Shown here: positions 41,500 to 50,373 of the stretch, piece by piece
Layout: the number at the start of each line of letters is the position of its first letter
Numbering within the stretch: position 1 is the first letter of the stretch
Assembly (NCBI GenBank): GCA_051001455.1
Contig: JBPCNH010000039.1
Location: 44,117-108,116 of the forward strand
Direction: 5' to 3'
DNA: 64,000 bases
DNA from: JBPCNH01 sp051001455
Lineage (GTDB): Bacteria; Actinomycetota; CADDZG01; WHSQ01
The notes under the pieces: model-generated
What the model saw: only the letters and a program-made list of their open reading frames with translations
Database searches by the model: none
Told to the model about the DNA's origin: nothing
Made by a program: the position numbers and the translations under genes

Positions 41500-43281
41500 C
41501 TACCCGGACACCTCGGGCGCTCGTGCTCGTCGCGTCCCGCGGGACAGCTTGCGGATGATAGTTCCTAAGGCCGTGAGCGCCAGCCCGAGGAGGAAGAAGA
41601 AGAAGACCTGGGCACCGGTCGCGGAAAGCGCTCCGCCTTGGCCACCACCGCCGCCTTGGCCGCCGTCTTGGCCGCCGCCTTGGCCTTGGCCACCGCCACC
41701 GCCTTGGCCGCCGCCTTGGCCACCACCACCGCCTTGGCCACCACCGCCACCACCACCGCCACCGCCACCGCCGTCACCGCCGTCACCGCCGCCTTCTCGG
41801 GCGGCGTCACCGGTGGGGCGCAGCACGTAGAGGACGGTGGAGCCTTCTTCGATCCCGGTCATCACCACGATGCCGCTGTCGAAGAAGGGGTAGTTGCTCC
41901 ATGTGCCGACGAACTCTGGCTCGTCGAAGCCCGGGCGGATGTCAAAGTAGCCGACCTCGTTGAGCTGACCGTTGGCCAACGACGAGCCGGTGAACTGAAG
42001 GATCCGCAGGCCCGCTCCGTAGTTCGACGCGTACACCAGGTCGTCCTGGATATACAGGTTGTGATCGATCGAGCGGGTCTCGTGCGCGAAAGGCTTTGGT
42101 CGCTTGGGGCTATCGAGATCGAGCGCGTCCATGATGTAGGTCGTGGTGTTATCTACCGTCCCACCCTGCTCATCGAGCTCGTCGCCGAAGATGAAGTAGC
42201 GCTGGTCGGGAGTCAACCATCCCTGGTGCGTGTAGGCGGCCTCCGGATAGCCCCACTCCGAGATGACGGTGGGGTTGGCTTTGTTCGTGACATCTATAAC
42301 GGCCACCACATTCTCGTTGGAACTGAAGCAGATCTCTCGTCCCCGGTAATCGGCGTCGGGGCCTCGGTAGACGACGCATTGGACGTCGTGGCTGTAGTTG
42401 TTCGAAGGCGTGCCGGTCACGCGTGCGCAACCGGCGAACTCTGGTTGTTCGGGGTCGCTGATGTCAACCATGTGCAGTCCGCCGTTCTCGCCTCCGGCAC
42501 CGGTACTGACGCACGTGTTGCTCCCGACGATGTAGGCGTAGTCGGTCTCCTCGTTGATCGCGATGTTGTGGGCGTTGCCGACTTCTAGGCCCTCGTCGTC
42601 CGCGCCTCTATAGACGGTGGCCGCGGTGAAGATCTGCGGTAGGGGGCCCGCGTCACGTAACTGCGTCAGGTCGAACACCTGCATGCCGTGATCCGTCTGC
42701 TCGGAGACGATGAACGCGTAGTTACCGTCCACCTTCACATCCCGCCACAACACAAAATCTGGGATCCCGGACGTAGGAAGGGCACCTAGGGTGACCGGGC
42801 TCTGTGGATCGGTCACGTCGATGAAAGTCGTCTCCAACGCGCTTCCGACCAGTGCGTACTCGCGACCGGTCTCGGGATCGGTCCAACCCCAGATGTCGTT
42901 ACCGTTGCCTAGACCCGCAGGCCCCAGAGGCACCAGGCTCTCGAGGTCAACGTTCTGACAGGGGAATGGACCCGCCATCCCCCCGCTGCAGGGCAAGATC
43001 TGCTCCTCCGGCCGCAGCGGTGACGTCGTCTCCGGCTCCGATTGTTCGCTCTCTTCGAGGGAAGGCTCAGGGGCCCCGTCCTCGATCGCGGGTGTGTCGA
43101 GATCGGCCTCGTCCAACGGGTTCATAGTCGGCGTCGGGAGCGAGGGATCGTTGCTCGGATCGACCAAGGGCTGCTTGGCTACCTGGTTCTCGACCGCGAG
43201 GTCCGCACTGTGCCCGAGGGCGCCAGCGGGAACGGCGAGCACTGCCGCGGCCGATATCGCGATCAGAGTAGGAACCCTCAT
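41500..43281 (-). CDS. choice-of-anchor B / LVIVD-repeat surface protein with glycine-rich stalk
   Basis: 593 residues. Signal peptide (LIAISAAAVLAVPAGALG), an acidic Pro-rich region, then LVIVD-type repeats forming a propeller (NDIWGWTDPETGREYALVGS, TFIDVTDPQSPVTLGALP, VVAVIDVTNKANPTVISEW, SIDHNLYIQDDLVYASNY). A stalk of about 60 residues is almost pure Gly/Gln, and the C-terminus has LSATGA, a membrane segment and basic residues, like a variant LPxTG sorting signal. Homologous to the gene at 52799. Substrate unknown. Confidence 0.82.
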   Translation of the reverse strand: MRVPTLIAISAAAVLAVPAGALGHSADLAVENQVAKQPLVDPSNDPSLPTPTMNPLDEADLDTPAIEDGAPEPSLEESEQSEPETTSPLRPEEQILPCSGGMAGPFPCQNVDLESLVPLGPAGLGNGNDIWGWTDPETGREYALVGSALETTFIDVTDPQSPVTLGALPTSGIPDFVLWRDVKVDGNYAFIVSEQTDHGMQVFDLTQLRDAGPLPQIFTAATVYRGADDEGLEVGNAHNIAINEETDYAYIVGSNTCVSTGAGGENGGLHMVDISDPEQPEFAGCARVTGTPSNNYSHDVQCVVYRGPDADYRGREICFSSNENVVAVIDVTNKANPTVISEWGYPEAAYTHQGWLTPDQRYFIFGDELDEQGGTVDNTTTYIMDALDLDSPKRPKPFAHETRSIDHNLYIQDDLVYASNYGAGLRILQFTGSSLANGQLNEVGYFDIRPGFDEPEFVGTWSNYPFFDSGIVVMTGIEEGSTVLYVLRPTGDAAREGGGDGGDGGGGGGGGGGGGQGGGGGQGGGQGGGGGQGQGGGQDGGQGGGGGQGGALSATGAQVFFFFLLGLALTALGTIIRKLSRGTRRARAPEVSG

Positions 43282-44140
43282 ACGATGAACCCCCAGGAGA
43301 TAGCGGAGCGCGCGCTGGAGCGTGCTGTCTTCTTCGTCCTTCCCACTTCCATATCTATAGTGGTTCGATCTTCTAGCTCGGATGCCTGCTCAGCGCGAGA
43401 TCGATAACAAGGCTGCTTCGTGGCCGACCTGATGGATTAAGGCGGTTGCTCTGGTTGACCGTCCCGATCACAGACCGGACGGCCACGACGCTGCGCTGGA
43501 GAAGGTGTTGAGCGGCGGAGATCCTGGCCCGCTCCACAAACCCCCTGGTCACAGGGGTTTTCCCGACAGCGTCCAGTTGAGTGGGTCTGCTTAAAGAGCG
43601 AAATCCCAGGTCAGGCCCCGCTTTCGCGGTAGTTATCCGGTAAACGACCGGATAGAGGGGGCTGAGCGTGAAAAAAAGGGGCGGGTCCGTTGCCCCAAAT
43701 GCGGGAGTCTCGGGACCAAGCGCAAAGGCATGACCCAGAGCGCTCCTACCGGTCTATCGGGATCGCTGAAACCACTGCTGAGGTGCATCGCTGCAGCGCT
43801 TCTCGCACGTTTCGAATGGCGGCCGTGGGGGCCTCAAGGAACATTCGCCAATTCTTGGGCATACGGAGCATCGCTATTCCAGCAGGGGTGCTGTCGGGTT
43901 GAGCAGCCCCGTCCTCATGGCAGCGGCATGGCAAAATGGCACTCGGTCTCTAGCGGTTCGCTGTAACGCATACGCGATATGGCCTAACTCTGCCCCGCTT
44001 GGTACTCCACCTCGACCTCGAGGAGGCGTACTCGCTCGTCGGTTGTTGCGGCACGGTTGTCGAACCGTTTCGAACGGCATCTGGGATCGGCACCGTGAAG
44101 CCGGTGCCGTAGGTGCTTACTGGGTAGTGGGACGCGCGAT
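43282..44140. other. gene-free stretch with element remnants
   Basis: 859 bases without a convincing gene. It holds a tRNA-Gly 3' end plus terminator remnant (43525-43561), an 8-bp inverted repeat (43634-43654), a short frame with CPKCGS that may be a transposase zinc-ribbon relic (about 43680-43730), and one copy of a 30-bp repeat (43832-43861). Confidence 0.5.
43525..43561 (+). repeat. tRNA-Gly 3' terminus and terminator remnant
   Basis: TGGCCCGCTCCA matches the tRNA-Gly acceptor end with two bases lost. AAACCCCCTGGTCACAGGGG plus TTTT is nearly identical to the terminator at 21461. It probably marks the far right edge of DNA inserted at the tRNA. Confidence 0.65.
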
Positions 44141-45061
44141 CTATCGGAGGTTCGGGAGTTGGGGGTCGAAGTTCAGGGCCACCGACGGCTCGTTGCCCTC
44201 GATCATGTCTTGCGGCCAGGTCGCTTCAGCGCGGTAGGTCGAGCCGGCGAGGGTAACGACCACCTCGTAGACGAACGGAGGCGAACCCAGTTTCGCTGCG
44301 GCTAGGCCTTGGTCATCGGGACCGTCCCAGTAGAGCGATCCTTCGGTGAGACACCGGTGTCTCTCCTCGTGCTTTGCGTCGAACGTGAGTGACCTACCTT
44401 CAGAGGATGTGACTGTGATCGCCGCTGCGGCGTCGCGGTAGGACCTATCCAGGTGGAGCAGCTCTAGCTCTATGCCATAGCTATCCATCTCTCCGTCGTG
44501 ATCGGCTAATACAGCGAGTCGCGCTCCCGGTTCGGGCAGGGGACCGTCTTGCGGCGTGGTCCAGCGGAACGTGACGAACAGATCGCCGTTCCCACGCCCC
44601 ATGAGGGTCACGTCATAGGTTCTTGCGTATCCCGCCGGTCGCAGAAGGAAACTCCCATCGGGCTGCTCCTGCAAGGGCACGGTCTGAACCCTCCCCCCAC
44701 ACTCCTTGCCGGCCTCTTTGAAACTCGCTTCGAAGGACCAATCTTGCAGGGGATAGTCGACCCGCACCTTGGCCGGCTCGCCCACATCGTGGAGTTCTGC
44801 TGGAGGCTCGCCGTCTGCACACCCATTACCGAAGCAGAAGGTCCAAGGCTCGAGCTCTGCGCTGCCGCCTGCGTATGAGATGCGCACCGGAGGCGGGCTT
44901 TCTAGATCGCTATCTCGTTCGTGATCGGAAGGTTCTTGCTGCGCCGAATCTGGCTGGCTGGGGTCTGCCACAGGCTTCTGGCCGCCTGCAGTGGACGAGG
45001 TTTGCGGGTCCCCGCATCCGGAGAGCAACAGCATTGCGGCTAATGCGATCGCTGCTTTCAT
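44141..45061 (-). CDS. lipoprotein of unknown function
   Basis: 306 residues from the ATG at 45061, giving a clean lipoprotein signal (AIALAAMLLLSGCGDP). A Ser/Pro/Asp-rich linker follows. The mature part contains ELEPWTFCFGNGCADGEPPA and VRVDYPLQDWSFEASF, a cysteine-containing motif also seen in altered form in the protein at 50374 (PYTYCWTYSEGDGGVGMCAD). Probably attached to the outer face of the membrane; the ligand is unknown. Confidence 0.7.
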   Translation of the reverse strand: MKAAIALAAMLLLSGCGDPQTSSTAGGQKPVADPSQPDSAQQEPSDHERDSDLESPPPVRISYAGGSAELEPWTFCFGNGCADGEPPAELHDVGEPAKVRVDYPLQDWSFEASFKEAGKECGGRVQTVPLQEQPDGSFLLRPAGYARTYDVTLMGRGNGDLFVTFRWTTPQDGPLPEPGARLAVLADHDGEMDSYGIELELLHLDRSYRDAAAAITVTSSEGRSLTFDAKHEERHRCLTEGSLYWDGPDDQGLAAAKLGSPPFVYEVVVTLAGSTYRAEATWPQDMIEGNEPSVALNFDPQLPNLR

Positions 45062-45294
45062 GTCGTTTGGACGTCCATTCAGCCGAAAGGGTTCCCAACT
45101 TAGAGGAACAGCCAGGGGTCTGCATCGTGAGATACGGCAGGAGGAGTGCAGCTTGGTCACCGTGGAGCGCTCCCGCGATTGAGCATCTCAACCCGGTATG
45201 TGAACCGATGATCGAAGGCTGAGCTTTTTCGGTCAGCGCGATGGGAAAGAGACAACACGGGCAGATCGTTCCGCACAAAGGGGATACTGGAGTT

Positions 45295-45678
45295 GTGGCA
45301 CCTGACCAAACCACGTCGTCCATGAATTGCCCTGAGTGCGGCGCTACGTTGCGGGGGTCGGAAGCTTGGTGCTCTCGATGTCTGGTGAAGCTGCCTAAAG
45401 ACGAGCCTGACAAGTCGTTCGCGCCACCGGATTCCTTCATAGGGCCTCGACTCCAGATCCGCTATTCGCGCTGGGCTAGGGCGGGTGTGTCCTTGGGTCC
45501 AACCGGTCGCATCATCGCGACGCTGCTCCTGGTAGTCGCGCCGGTAGCGTTCTTGCTCGTGACGGTTTTCCCCTTCGCTATCGTCTACCTCGTGGCGGCG
45601 TGGCCCATCCTGTTGCCTGCGCTCTGGAGGAAGACGCCGGTTCGTTCGGGTGAATCTCTGAACAACAAGTCCGATTGA
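45295..45678 (+). CDS. zinc-ribbon membrane protein
   Basis: 127 residues from a GTG at 45295 (GGAG just upstream); an ATG at 45241 or 45322 is also possible. A zinc ribbon (MNCPECGATLRGSEAWCSRC) precedes a hydrophobic region with two membrane segments (IIATLLLVVAPVAFLLVTV and FAIVYLVAAWPILLPALW). Function unknown. The stop is 29 bases before the start chosen for the next gene. Confidence 0.6.
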   Translation: MAPDQTTSSMNCPECGATLRGSEAWCSRCLVKLPKDEPDKSFAPPDSFIGPRLQIRYSRWARAGVSLGPTGRIIATLLLVVAPVAFLLVTVFPFAIVYLVAAWPILLPALWRKTPVRSGESLNNKSD

Positions 45679-45707
45679 AGTCGGAATTGCATATCAGTAG
45701 AGGGACG

Positions 45708-46802
45708 ATGCTCCTGCGGTTCGTAGGGAGACCTTTGCTCTCGCTCCTCATAATCCTGGCAGCATGCAGTCCTGACAGCTCTGAATCACCGCCGCGCAAC
45801 GGCATGAGGACCACGCAGCTCAGCGAGAGCGTGAGAATCGACATGGAGTTTTCTGACGAGCCGGCCAGTGTCAGGAGTGTTGCTGCGATCGGGTTCGGTG
45901 AGTCCCGAGGGGAGCTCGGCTACCGCGGTATCTGCACTGAAGCAGCCTGCAGGCCCCCCTGTCCCTGCACCGTGCCGATACAACCCATCAGCTTTGCTAT
46001 TGCCGAGGGCGGTCGCCGGATATTCATATTGGATCCGTTGAACTCAAGGATTGCGATGTATGCGGGTTCAGGTTCGTATGAGGGGGAGTTGGATCTGAGC
46101 GGCATCGGACTTAGATCGCTCGACTTACAGATTTCATCCGACCTTCTGGCGGTGCTCTTTCAACCTTTGGATCTATCAACGGCTTTCTTTGTGCTTCGAG
46201 AACCCATCGCTGAGGTGAACGCACGGGAGGTCTCAGTGATGTTCGCAGGTCGATCGCCGTCCTCCTCCTCTACATTCCAACTTGAGGATGGAGTGGCGTA
46301 CCTCTCGCTTTTCGTGGAGAAGAGGGTCCGGAGCTCTACCTACGATGAAGAGGTTTTAGTTGGTGTCCCCCTACTTGAGGGACAGAAAGCTGTCGCTGAT
46401 GAGGTGCCCGGATACCCGACGGACGACGGTCACGTCTCGATCGAACTTGTTCGACGTCCGCCGCTCATCTCGATCGTTAGCGAGGACTGGAAGAGGACCC
46501 TAGATCTGCGCGCTCACTCCATCGACGGGGTGCTAGATGACGCGGTCTTTAGCTGGGAGGCCGGCGTTGAAGACACGGGAGCCGTCCATCTCTTGATCCG
46601 CGCGCACTCTGAGCGCGCCCGCCGAGGCGGGTACTTCTATGTTTCGGTTGATAGCGAAGGGCGGGTAAGCGAACCTCTACGCATCCTGGGTCCCAAGGGA
46701 CGAGATGACGGTCAGACCAGGCACTTTGCCGTCGACGAGGACGGAACCAGGTATTTCATGTGGCGACGCTCACAAGGAATCGTCATCGAGTCCATCTCGT
46801 AG
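45708..46802 (+). CDS. lipoprotein, possible beta-propeller
   Basis: 364 residues from the ATG at 45708 (AGAGGG upstream). Lipoprotein signal (LLSLLIILAACSPD). A Cys-rich segment (GICTEAACRPPCPCTVP) follows, then ISFAIAEGGRRIFILDPLNS and RIAMYAGSGSYEGELDL, which resemble blades of an NHL/six-bladed propeller. No catalytic motif is seen. A TTG overlapping the previous stop would give 11 more residues. Confidence 0.65.
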   Translation: MLLRFVGRPLLSLLIILAACSPDSSESPPRNGMRTTQLSESVRIDMEFSDEPASVRSVAAIGFGESRGELGYRGICTEAACRPPCPCTVPIQPISFAIAEGGRRIFILDPLNSRIAMYAGSGSYEGELDLSGIGLRSLDLQISSDLLAVLFQPLDLSTAFFVLREPIAEVNAREVSVMFAGRSPSSSSTFQLEDGVAYLSLFVEKRVRSSTYDEEVLVGVPLLEGQKAVADEVPGYPTDDGHVSIELVRRPPLISIVSEDWKRTLDLRAHSIDGVLDDAVFSWEAGVEDTGAVHLLIRAHSERARRGGYFYVSVDSEGRVSEPLRILGPKGRDDGQTRHFAVDEDGTRYFMWRRSQGIVIESIS

Positions 46803-46896
46803 AAGTTCGAAAGCCTATGGAACATCGTGACGTTCGCCGCCGTCTTACTGCCATGAGGATGAGTTCCGCGTTACGAGGGTTTCCGGGCGCCCTGGC

Positions 46897-48096
46897 ATGA
46901 AGGAGCGAGCACGTAGGCGGCCGCTTCTCTCCCTCTGTTTGATGGCGTTGCTCGTCGTTGGTTGTTCTGGCGACTCGCGAGGACCAACCCACGCCTCCGC
47001 TACGTCTACAGGCACGCGCGTCCAGTCAGGATCAGGGTCGTGGCGCACCATCGCCGAGAGCCCGATTCGATCTGTATACGGCCACAAGGCGGTGTGGACG
47101 GGCGACGAGATGATCGTGTGGGGCGGCTGGGTCACGGAGGGGGAATCGCTGCGATCCCGCTACGTCCGAACGGGCGCGGCATACGATCCCGACTCCGATT
47201 CGTGGCGCGGTGTGACTCCCGCGCCGATCTCAGGTGGAAGTGGCTATTCGGCGATCTGGACCGGTAGCGAGATGATCCTGTGGGGGTCTCCGGCGAGGGG
47301 CGCTGCCAACGAAGGCGCTGCATACGACCCTGTGAAAGACGAGTGGCGGCGTATAGGACCCGGTCCCTTGAGTCCGCGTTCTGGTCACCTTGCCGTGTGG
47401 GCCGGCGACGAGATGATCGTGTGGGGTGGCTATCTCACCGAGTTCCAGCGCGAGCGCTATGACGCCAAGGGCGCGACCTATGACCCCGCGACCGATTCGT
47501 GGCGCATGTTGCCGCGCGGTCCGCTGCCTGCCGGGTACGACGCCATGGGGGCGTGGACGGGCAAAGAGGTCCTCGTGATGGTGAGCCCGATGGGGATCGA
47601 GGAGGCCGACTATCCGAAGTTCGCTCATCTCGCCGCCTTCGATCCTGCGACGGACGGATGGCGGTCTCTAGCGCGACCCCCGCATGTCGCTTGGGTGTCG
47701 CCGCCGGTCGCTTACCTCGACGGCAAGCTGAATGTCTTGAGCCTTGGCGGCACCGTTGACGGAGGGGAGGTCAACAACTACGGCCGGGAGTTGGATACGG
47801 GCGGGATCTACGACCATGAGCGTGATGAGTGGTCCCCCCATGCCGAGCCGCCGAAAAGACCGAACCAGACGTGGGAGCAGACCGCGATCGACGACGAGGT
47901 GGTCATCGACGGGCTCGCCTACAGCCCCTCAACCGACACGTGGCGCAAGCTACCCAGGTTCCCGCTGCATGACCGGGAGTTCCCCGTCGTCGTGTGGACC
48001 GGTCACGAACTGATCGTATGGGGCGGATCGGAGGTGTCGGGGGGAGACCCGCCACCACCGCTATACGACGGAGCGGCATACACGCCTCCGGGATAG
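46897..48096 (+). CDS. kelch-repeat lipoprotein
   Basis: 399 residues with a lipoprotein signal (LLSLCLMALLVVGCSGD). At least five kelch-like blades are visible: HKAVWTGDEMIVWGG, YSAIWTGSEMILWGS, HLAVWAGDEMIVWGG, AMGAWTGKEVLVMVS and VVVWTGHELIVWGG, interspersed with AAYDPDSDSW-type strands. The fold is a beta-propeller on the cell surface; the ligand is unknown. Confidence 0.8.
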   Translation: MKERARRRPLLSLCLMALLVVGCSGDSRGPTHASATSTGTRVQSGSGSWRTIAESPIRSVYGHKAVWTGDEMIVWGGWVTEGESLRSRYVRTGAAYDPDSDSWRGVTPAPISGGSGYSAIWTGSEMILWGSPARGAANEGAAYDPVKDEWRRIGPGPLSPRSGHLAVWAGDEMIVWGGYLTEFQRERYDAKGATYDPATDSWRMLPRGPLPAGYDAMGAWTGKEVLVMVSPMGIEEADYPKFAHLAAFDPATDGWRSLARPPHVAWVSPPVAYLDGKLNVLSLGGTVDGGEVNNYGRELDTGGIYDHERDEWSPHAEPPKRPNQTWEQTAIDDEVVIDGLAYSPSTDTWRKLPRFPLHDREFPVVVWTGHELIVWGGSEVSGGDPPPPLYDGAAYTPPG

Positions 48097-48182
48097 CGCT
48101 TTCTAAGGCATGGGCTATGAGAGACCACCTCCCAAGCTGTTCTTAGAAGGCGCAAAGTGACCCTGTTTCCGATGTGACCCGG

Positions 48183-48419
48183 CTAGGGTGTGCTGCCAGC
48201 TTGAAGGGCGGCGCGCCGTTCGAGGAACTCCTCTTTGGTGATCTCTCCGCGGGCGTAACGTTCCTCGAGGATGTGTTGGGCAGAACTGCCGCCCGATCGT
48301 GCCGGCCCTTCGTTCGCCCGACGCACCAGCTTCACCGCGATCACTATGACGAACACCCAGAAGATCACGCCGAGGACCATTGGGATCAGCGAGAAGAACC
48401 CGAAGAACATATCCGTCAT
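48183..48419 (-). CDS. SHOCT-domain membrane protein
   Basis: 78 residues. One or two membrane segments (FFGFFSLIPMVLGVIFWVFV) and a C-terminal SHOCT motif (ILEERYARGEITKEEFLERR). The ATG overlaps the stop of the PspC gene. SHOCT segments mediate oligomerisation; the same motif ends the PspC protein, so the two products may interact. Confidence 0.75.
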   Translation of the reverse strand: MTDMFFGFFSLIPMVLGVIFWVFVIVIAVKLVRRANEGPARSGGSSAQHILEERYARGEITKEEFLERRAALQAGSTP

Positions 48420-48706
48420 GACGTCAGGTTCTTCCGGATCTGTTGGAGCTCGACCAGCGTGATCTCTCCCCGCGCATACCGCTCTTCCGCGATGCGGATG
48501 GCGGGGATGTGTCTCGTGCCGGCGCCCTCGGGGAGGGCGATCCATAGGACGATGTAGGCGAGGACGCCGAACCCGCCGAGTAGGACCGCCAGTGCCCACC
48601 CTGCCCGGACCAGTCCGGCATCTAGGTCGAAATAGGCTGCGACCCCACCGCATACACCTGCGATCATCCGGTCGTCTTTCGAGCGCATCAACCGCACTTG
48701 GGCCAT
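48416..48706 (-). CDS. PspC-domain protein with C-terminal SHOCT-like tail
   Basis: 96 residues. The PspC core is RSKDDRMIAGVCGGVAAYFD, then LVRAGWALAVLLGGFGVLAY plus IVLWIALPE. The tail IAEERYARGEITLVELQQIR is a SHOCT-like helix pair. PspC proteins respond to envelope stress. It forms an overlapping pair with the SHOCT gene downstream. Confidence 0.82.
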   Translation of the reverse strand: MAQVRLMRSKDDRMIAGVCGGVAAYFDLDAGLVRAGWALAVLLGGFGVLAYIVLWIALPEGAGTRHIPAIRIAEERYARGEITLVELQQIRKNLTS

Positions 48707-48797
48707 GACTAGAGCTTAGTCCTGGGCTCGTCGGACCGATACATATGAGCCCCGACCGCGGCGCATATCCCTCATGGAGACGTTCTTGCGGTCTCGG

Positions 48798-49369
48798 AAC
48801 CTGTCAACAACTTTGAGACACTTTCCTTCGGAAATTAGTGAGTCACCTCCTCTGTCGTCGAGCGGATCTCTGGCGGGTTGATCCATGCCGCAGTCGGTAG
48901 CTTCCAGGGACGCGGCGGCCCCTTGGGGAAGCGCTCGGGATGAGCGGCGTACGCAGCTGAAAGAACTGCTTGGCGTCGAACCTGCAGCCTGTGCCCGGCC
49001 GTAGTGCATCGCCGCAGGCGTCATCATCCCGATCCCGGAATGCCTGTGAGCTTCGTTGTACCAGCGGAAGAACGAGAGGCAGAAGGCACGCGCGTCTTGG
49101 ATCGAGCCGAACCGGTCGGGAAAGCCAGGCCGGTATTTGAGCGTCTTGAACTGCGACTCCGAATAGCAGTTGTCGTTGGAGACGTGCGGGCGGGAATGGC
49201 TCTTGGTGACGCCGAGATCAGACAGCAGCAACGCCACCGGTTTGGACGTCATCGAGCTGCCCCGGTCCGTGTGGATCGTGAGCTTCTTGGGGTTGGCGCC
49301 CTGCTTCGCGATCGTCTCTTCGATGAGGCGCTTGGCGAGCGTTGCGAGCTCGCGATCGGCGATCATCCG
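48798..49369 (-). pseudogene. IS3-family orfB (transposase) remnant
   Basis: The integrase-core C-terminal half is present: IADRELATLAKRLIEETIAK, TIHTDRGSSMTSKPVALLLS, LGVTKSHSRPHVSNDNCYSE and FKTLKYRPGFPDRFGS. The start of the domain is missing. The last 45 or so residues (LSAAYAAHPERFPKGPP through AWINPP) continue in a different frame to a stop at 48835, so there is at least one frameshift. The IS end lies near 48798-48820. The element is dead. Confidence 0.82.
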
Positions 49370-49707
49370 TCCAGGCGAGCTGAGTCTTCGCCCTCCATCG
49401 GGCCATCGAAGTCCCACAGGCTCCCATCGACATCCACCCACGCGTCTTCTAGGCCGCAGTGCGTGTGTATCTCGAACTCGTACTCGACTTCCTGCTCGAT
49501 GGGAGCCGATACCGGCTCGACGAGGAACATGTTGTCTTTCCGTTGCTCGAAGTCGGCTGATGCAGTCGGGGCGGGCAGAGCCTTTACCGCGTCCGTCGAT
49601 CCGCCGCAGGCATTGAGGAGCGCCACGGTGACCAGAAGAGAGACTCGAACAGCTCTCGTGCGCCACGGGGCTGGTGCGTTCTTCTCGTCCACCTCATCAT
49701 CCTGCAC
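49363..49707 (-). CDS. lipoprotein, C-terminus probably truncated by the IS3 remnant
   Basis: 114 residues. A signal with lipobox (VSLLVTVALLNACGG) is followed by a linker and a partial domain EYEFEIHTHCGLEDAWVDVD, then GSLWDFDGP. Related secreted proteins run on beyond this point, whereas here the frame ends within the junction with the transposase fragment. Probably a non-functional stub. Confidence 0.55.
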   Translation of the reverse strand: MQDDEVDEKNAPAPWRTRAVRVSLLVTVALLNACGGSTDAVKALPAPTASADFEQRKDNMFLVEPVSAPIEQEVEYEFEIHTHCGLEDAWVDVDGSLWDFDGPMEGEDSARLDG

Positions 49708-49858
49708 GAGCTGGTTCGCGCATCACAAGGCCCGATGACGCTGCTTCATCCAAGCTTCAGCGACGATCATCAAAGACCGGGTTGTCGATCGTTGCAGTGA
49801 GAGGTCCCCCTATCGGCTTTCTCTGGAACCTCGAGGCATTCTGCATCGTCCAAAGACC

Positions 49859-50185
49859 ATGGGACGAAGAGCAGGGGCTGCATCTTTGGCGGTGCTGGCC
49901 TGTGCTGCCTTGGCTACCCCGGTGAGGGCCGCGACCTCCGGGGGTGTTGACGGCTGGGTCCACTTGGCTCCTGCCGGCTCGACCCCGGCGCGAGAACCTG
50001 CTGAGATGATGCCGTTCCCTGAACGGATGACGATCTGTTTCATGGGGGATGAATGCCCTATCACTAAGAAGCCGCTCATCTGTTGGGCGCCTGATAGGAG
50101 TTGGCGCGGGGATATCAATCTCTGCGAAAGGCCACCGCGTATCGACTTGATGGGTCCAGACGATCGTCCCGGCCCTACACGGTGA
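49859..50185 (+). CDS. small secreted protein of unknown function
   Basis: 108 residues with a signal peptide (AGAASLAVLACAALATPVRAA). The mature part has three cysteines (MTICFMGDECPITKKPLICW). I do not recognise a family, and the ribosome site is weak. Confidence 0.45.
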   Translation: MGRRAGAASLAVLACAALATPVRAATSGGVDGWVHLAPAGSTPAREPAEMMPFPERMTICFMGDECPITKKPLICWAPDRSWRGDINLCERPPRIDLMGPDDRPGPTR

Positions 50186-50373
50186 GATGTTCGGTCGCGC
50201 ACTCGCTCTTTAGGGTGGTCCGGCGCGCGGTCTCCGGCTGCTCCGATGAGCAAACGGAGCTCTGCTCGAACGAGTGCCTTGCCCTCCGCATGGCGGACTC
50301 GGGGAACCTCTCGGGGACTTGGTGCCTCTAAGGGGTAGAACTCCCATCTTCTGACACCTAAAGTGAGGCGATC

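Noticed and set aside
41640..41790. DNA tandem repeat of possible regulatory nature
   Set aside because: The GCC/TTGGCC-rich repeats are explained by the Gly/Gln-rich stalk encoded on the reverse strand.
41638..42588. Forward-strand open frame of about 316 codons starting in Ala/Thr repeats
   Set aside because: It is the complement of the glycine-rich stalk and propeller of the reverse-strand LVIVD protein.
43690..43966. Small zinc-finger gene (CPKCGS region) after the tRNA relic
   Set aside because: The CxxC segment lies before the first usable start and the rest has no pattern; better read as a transposase relic.
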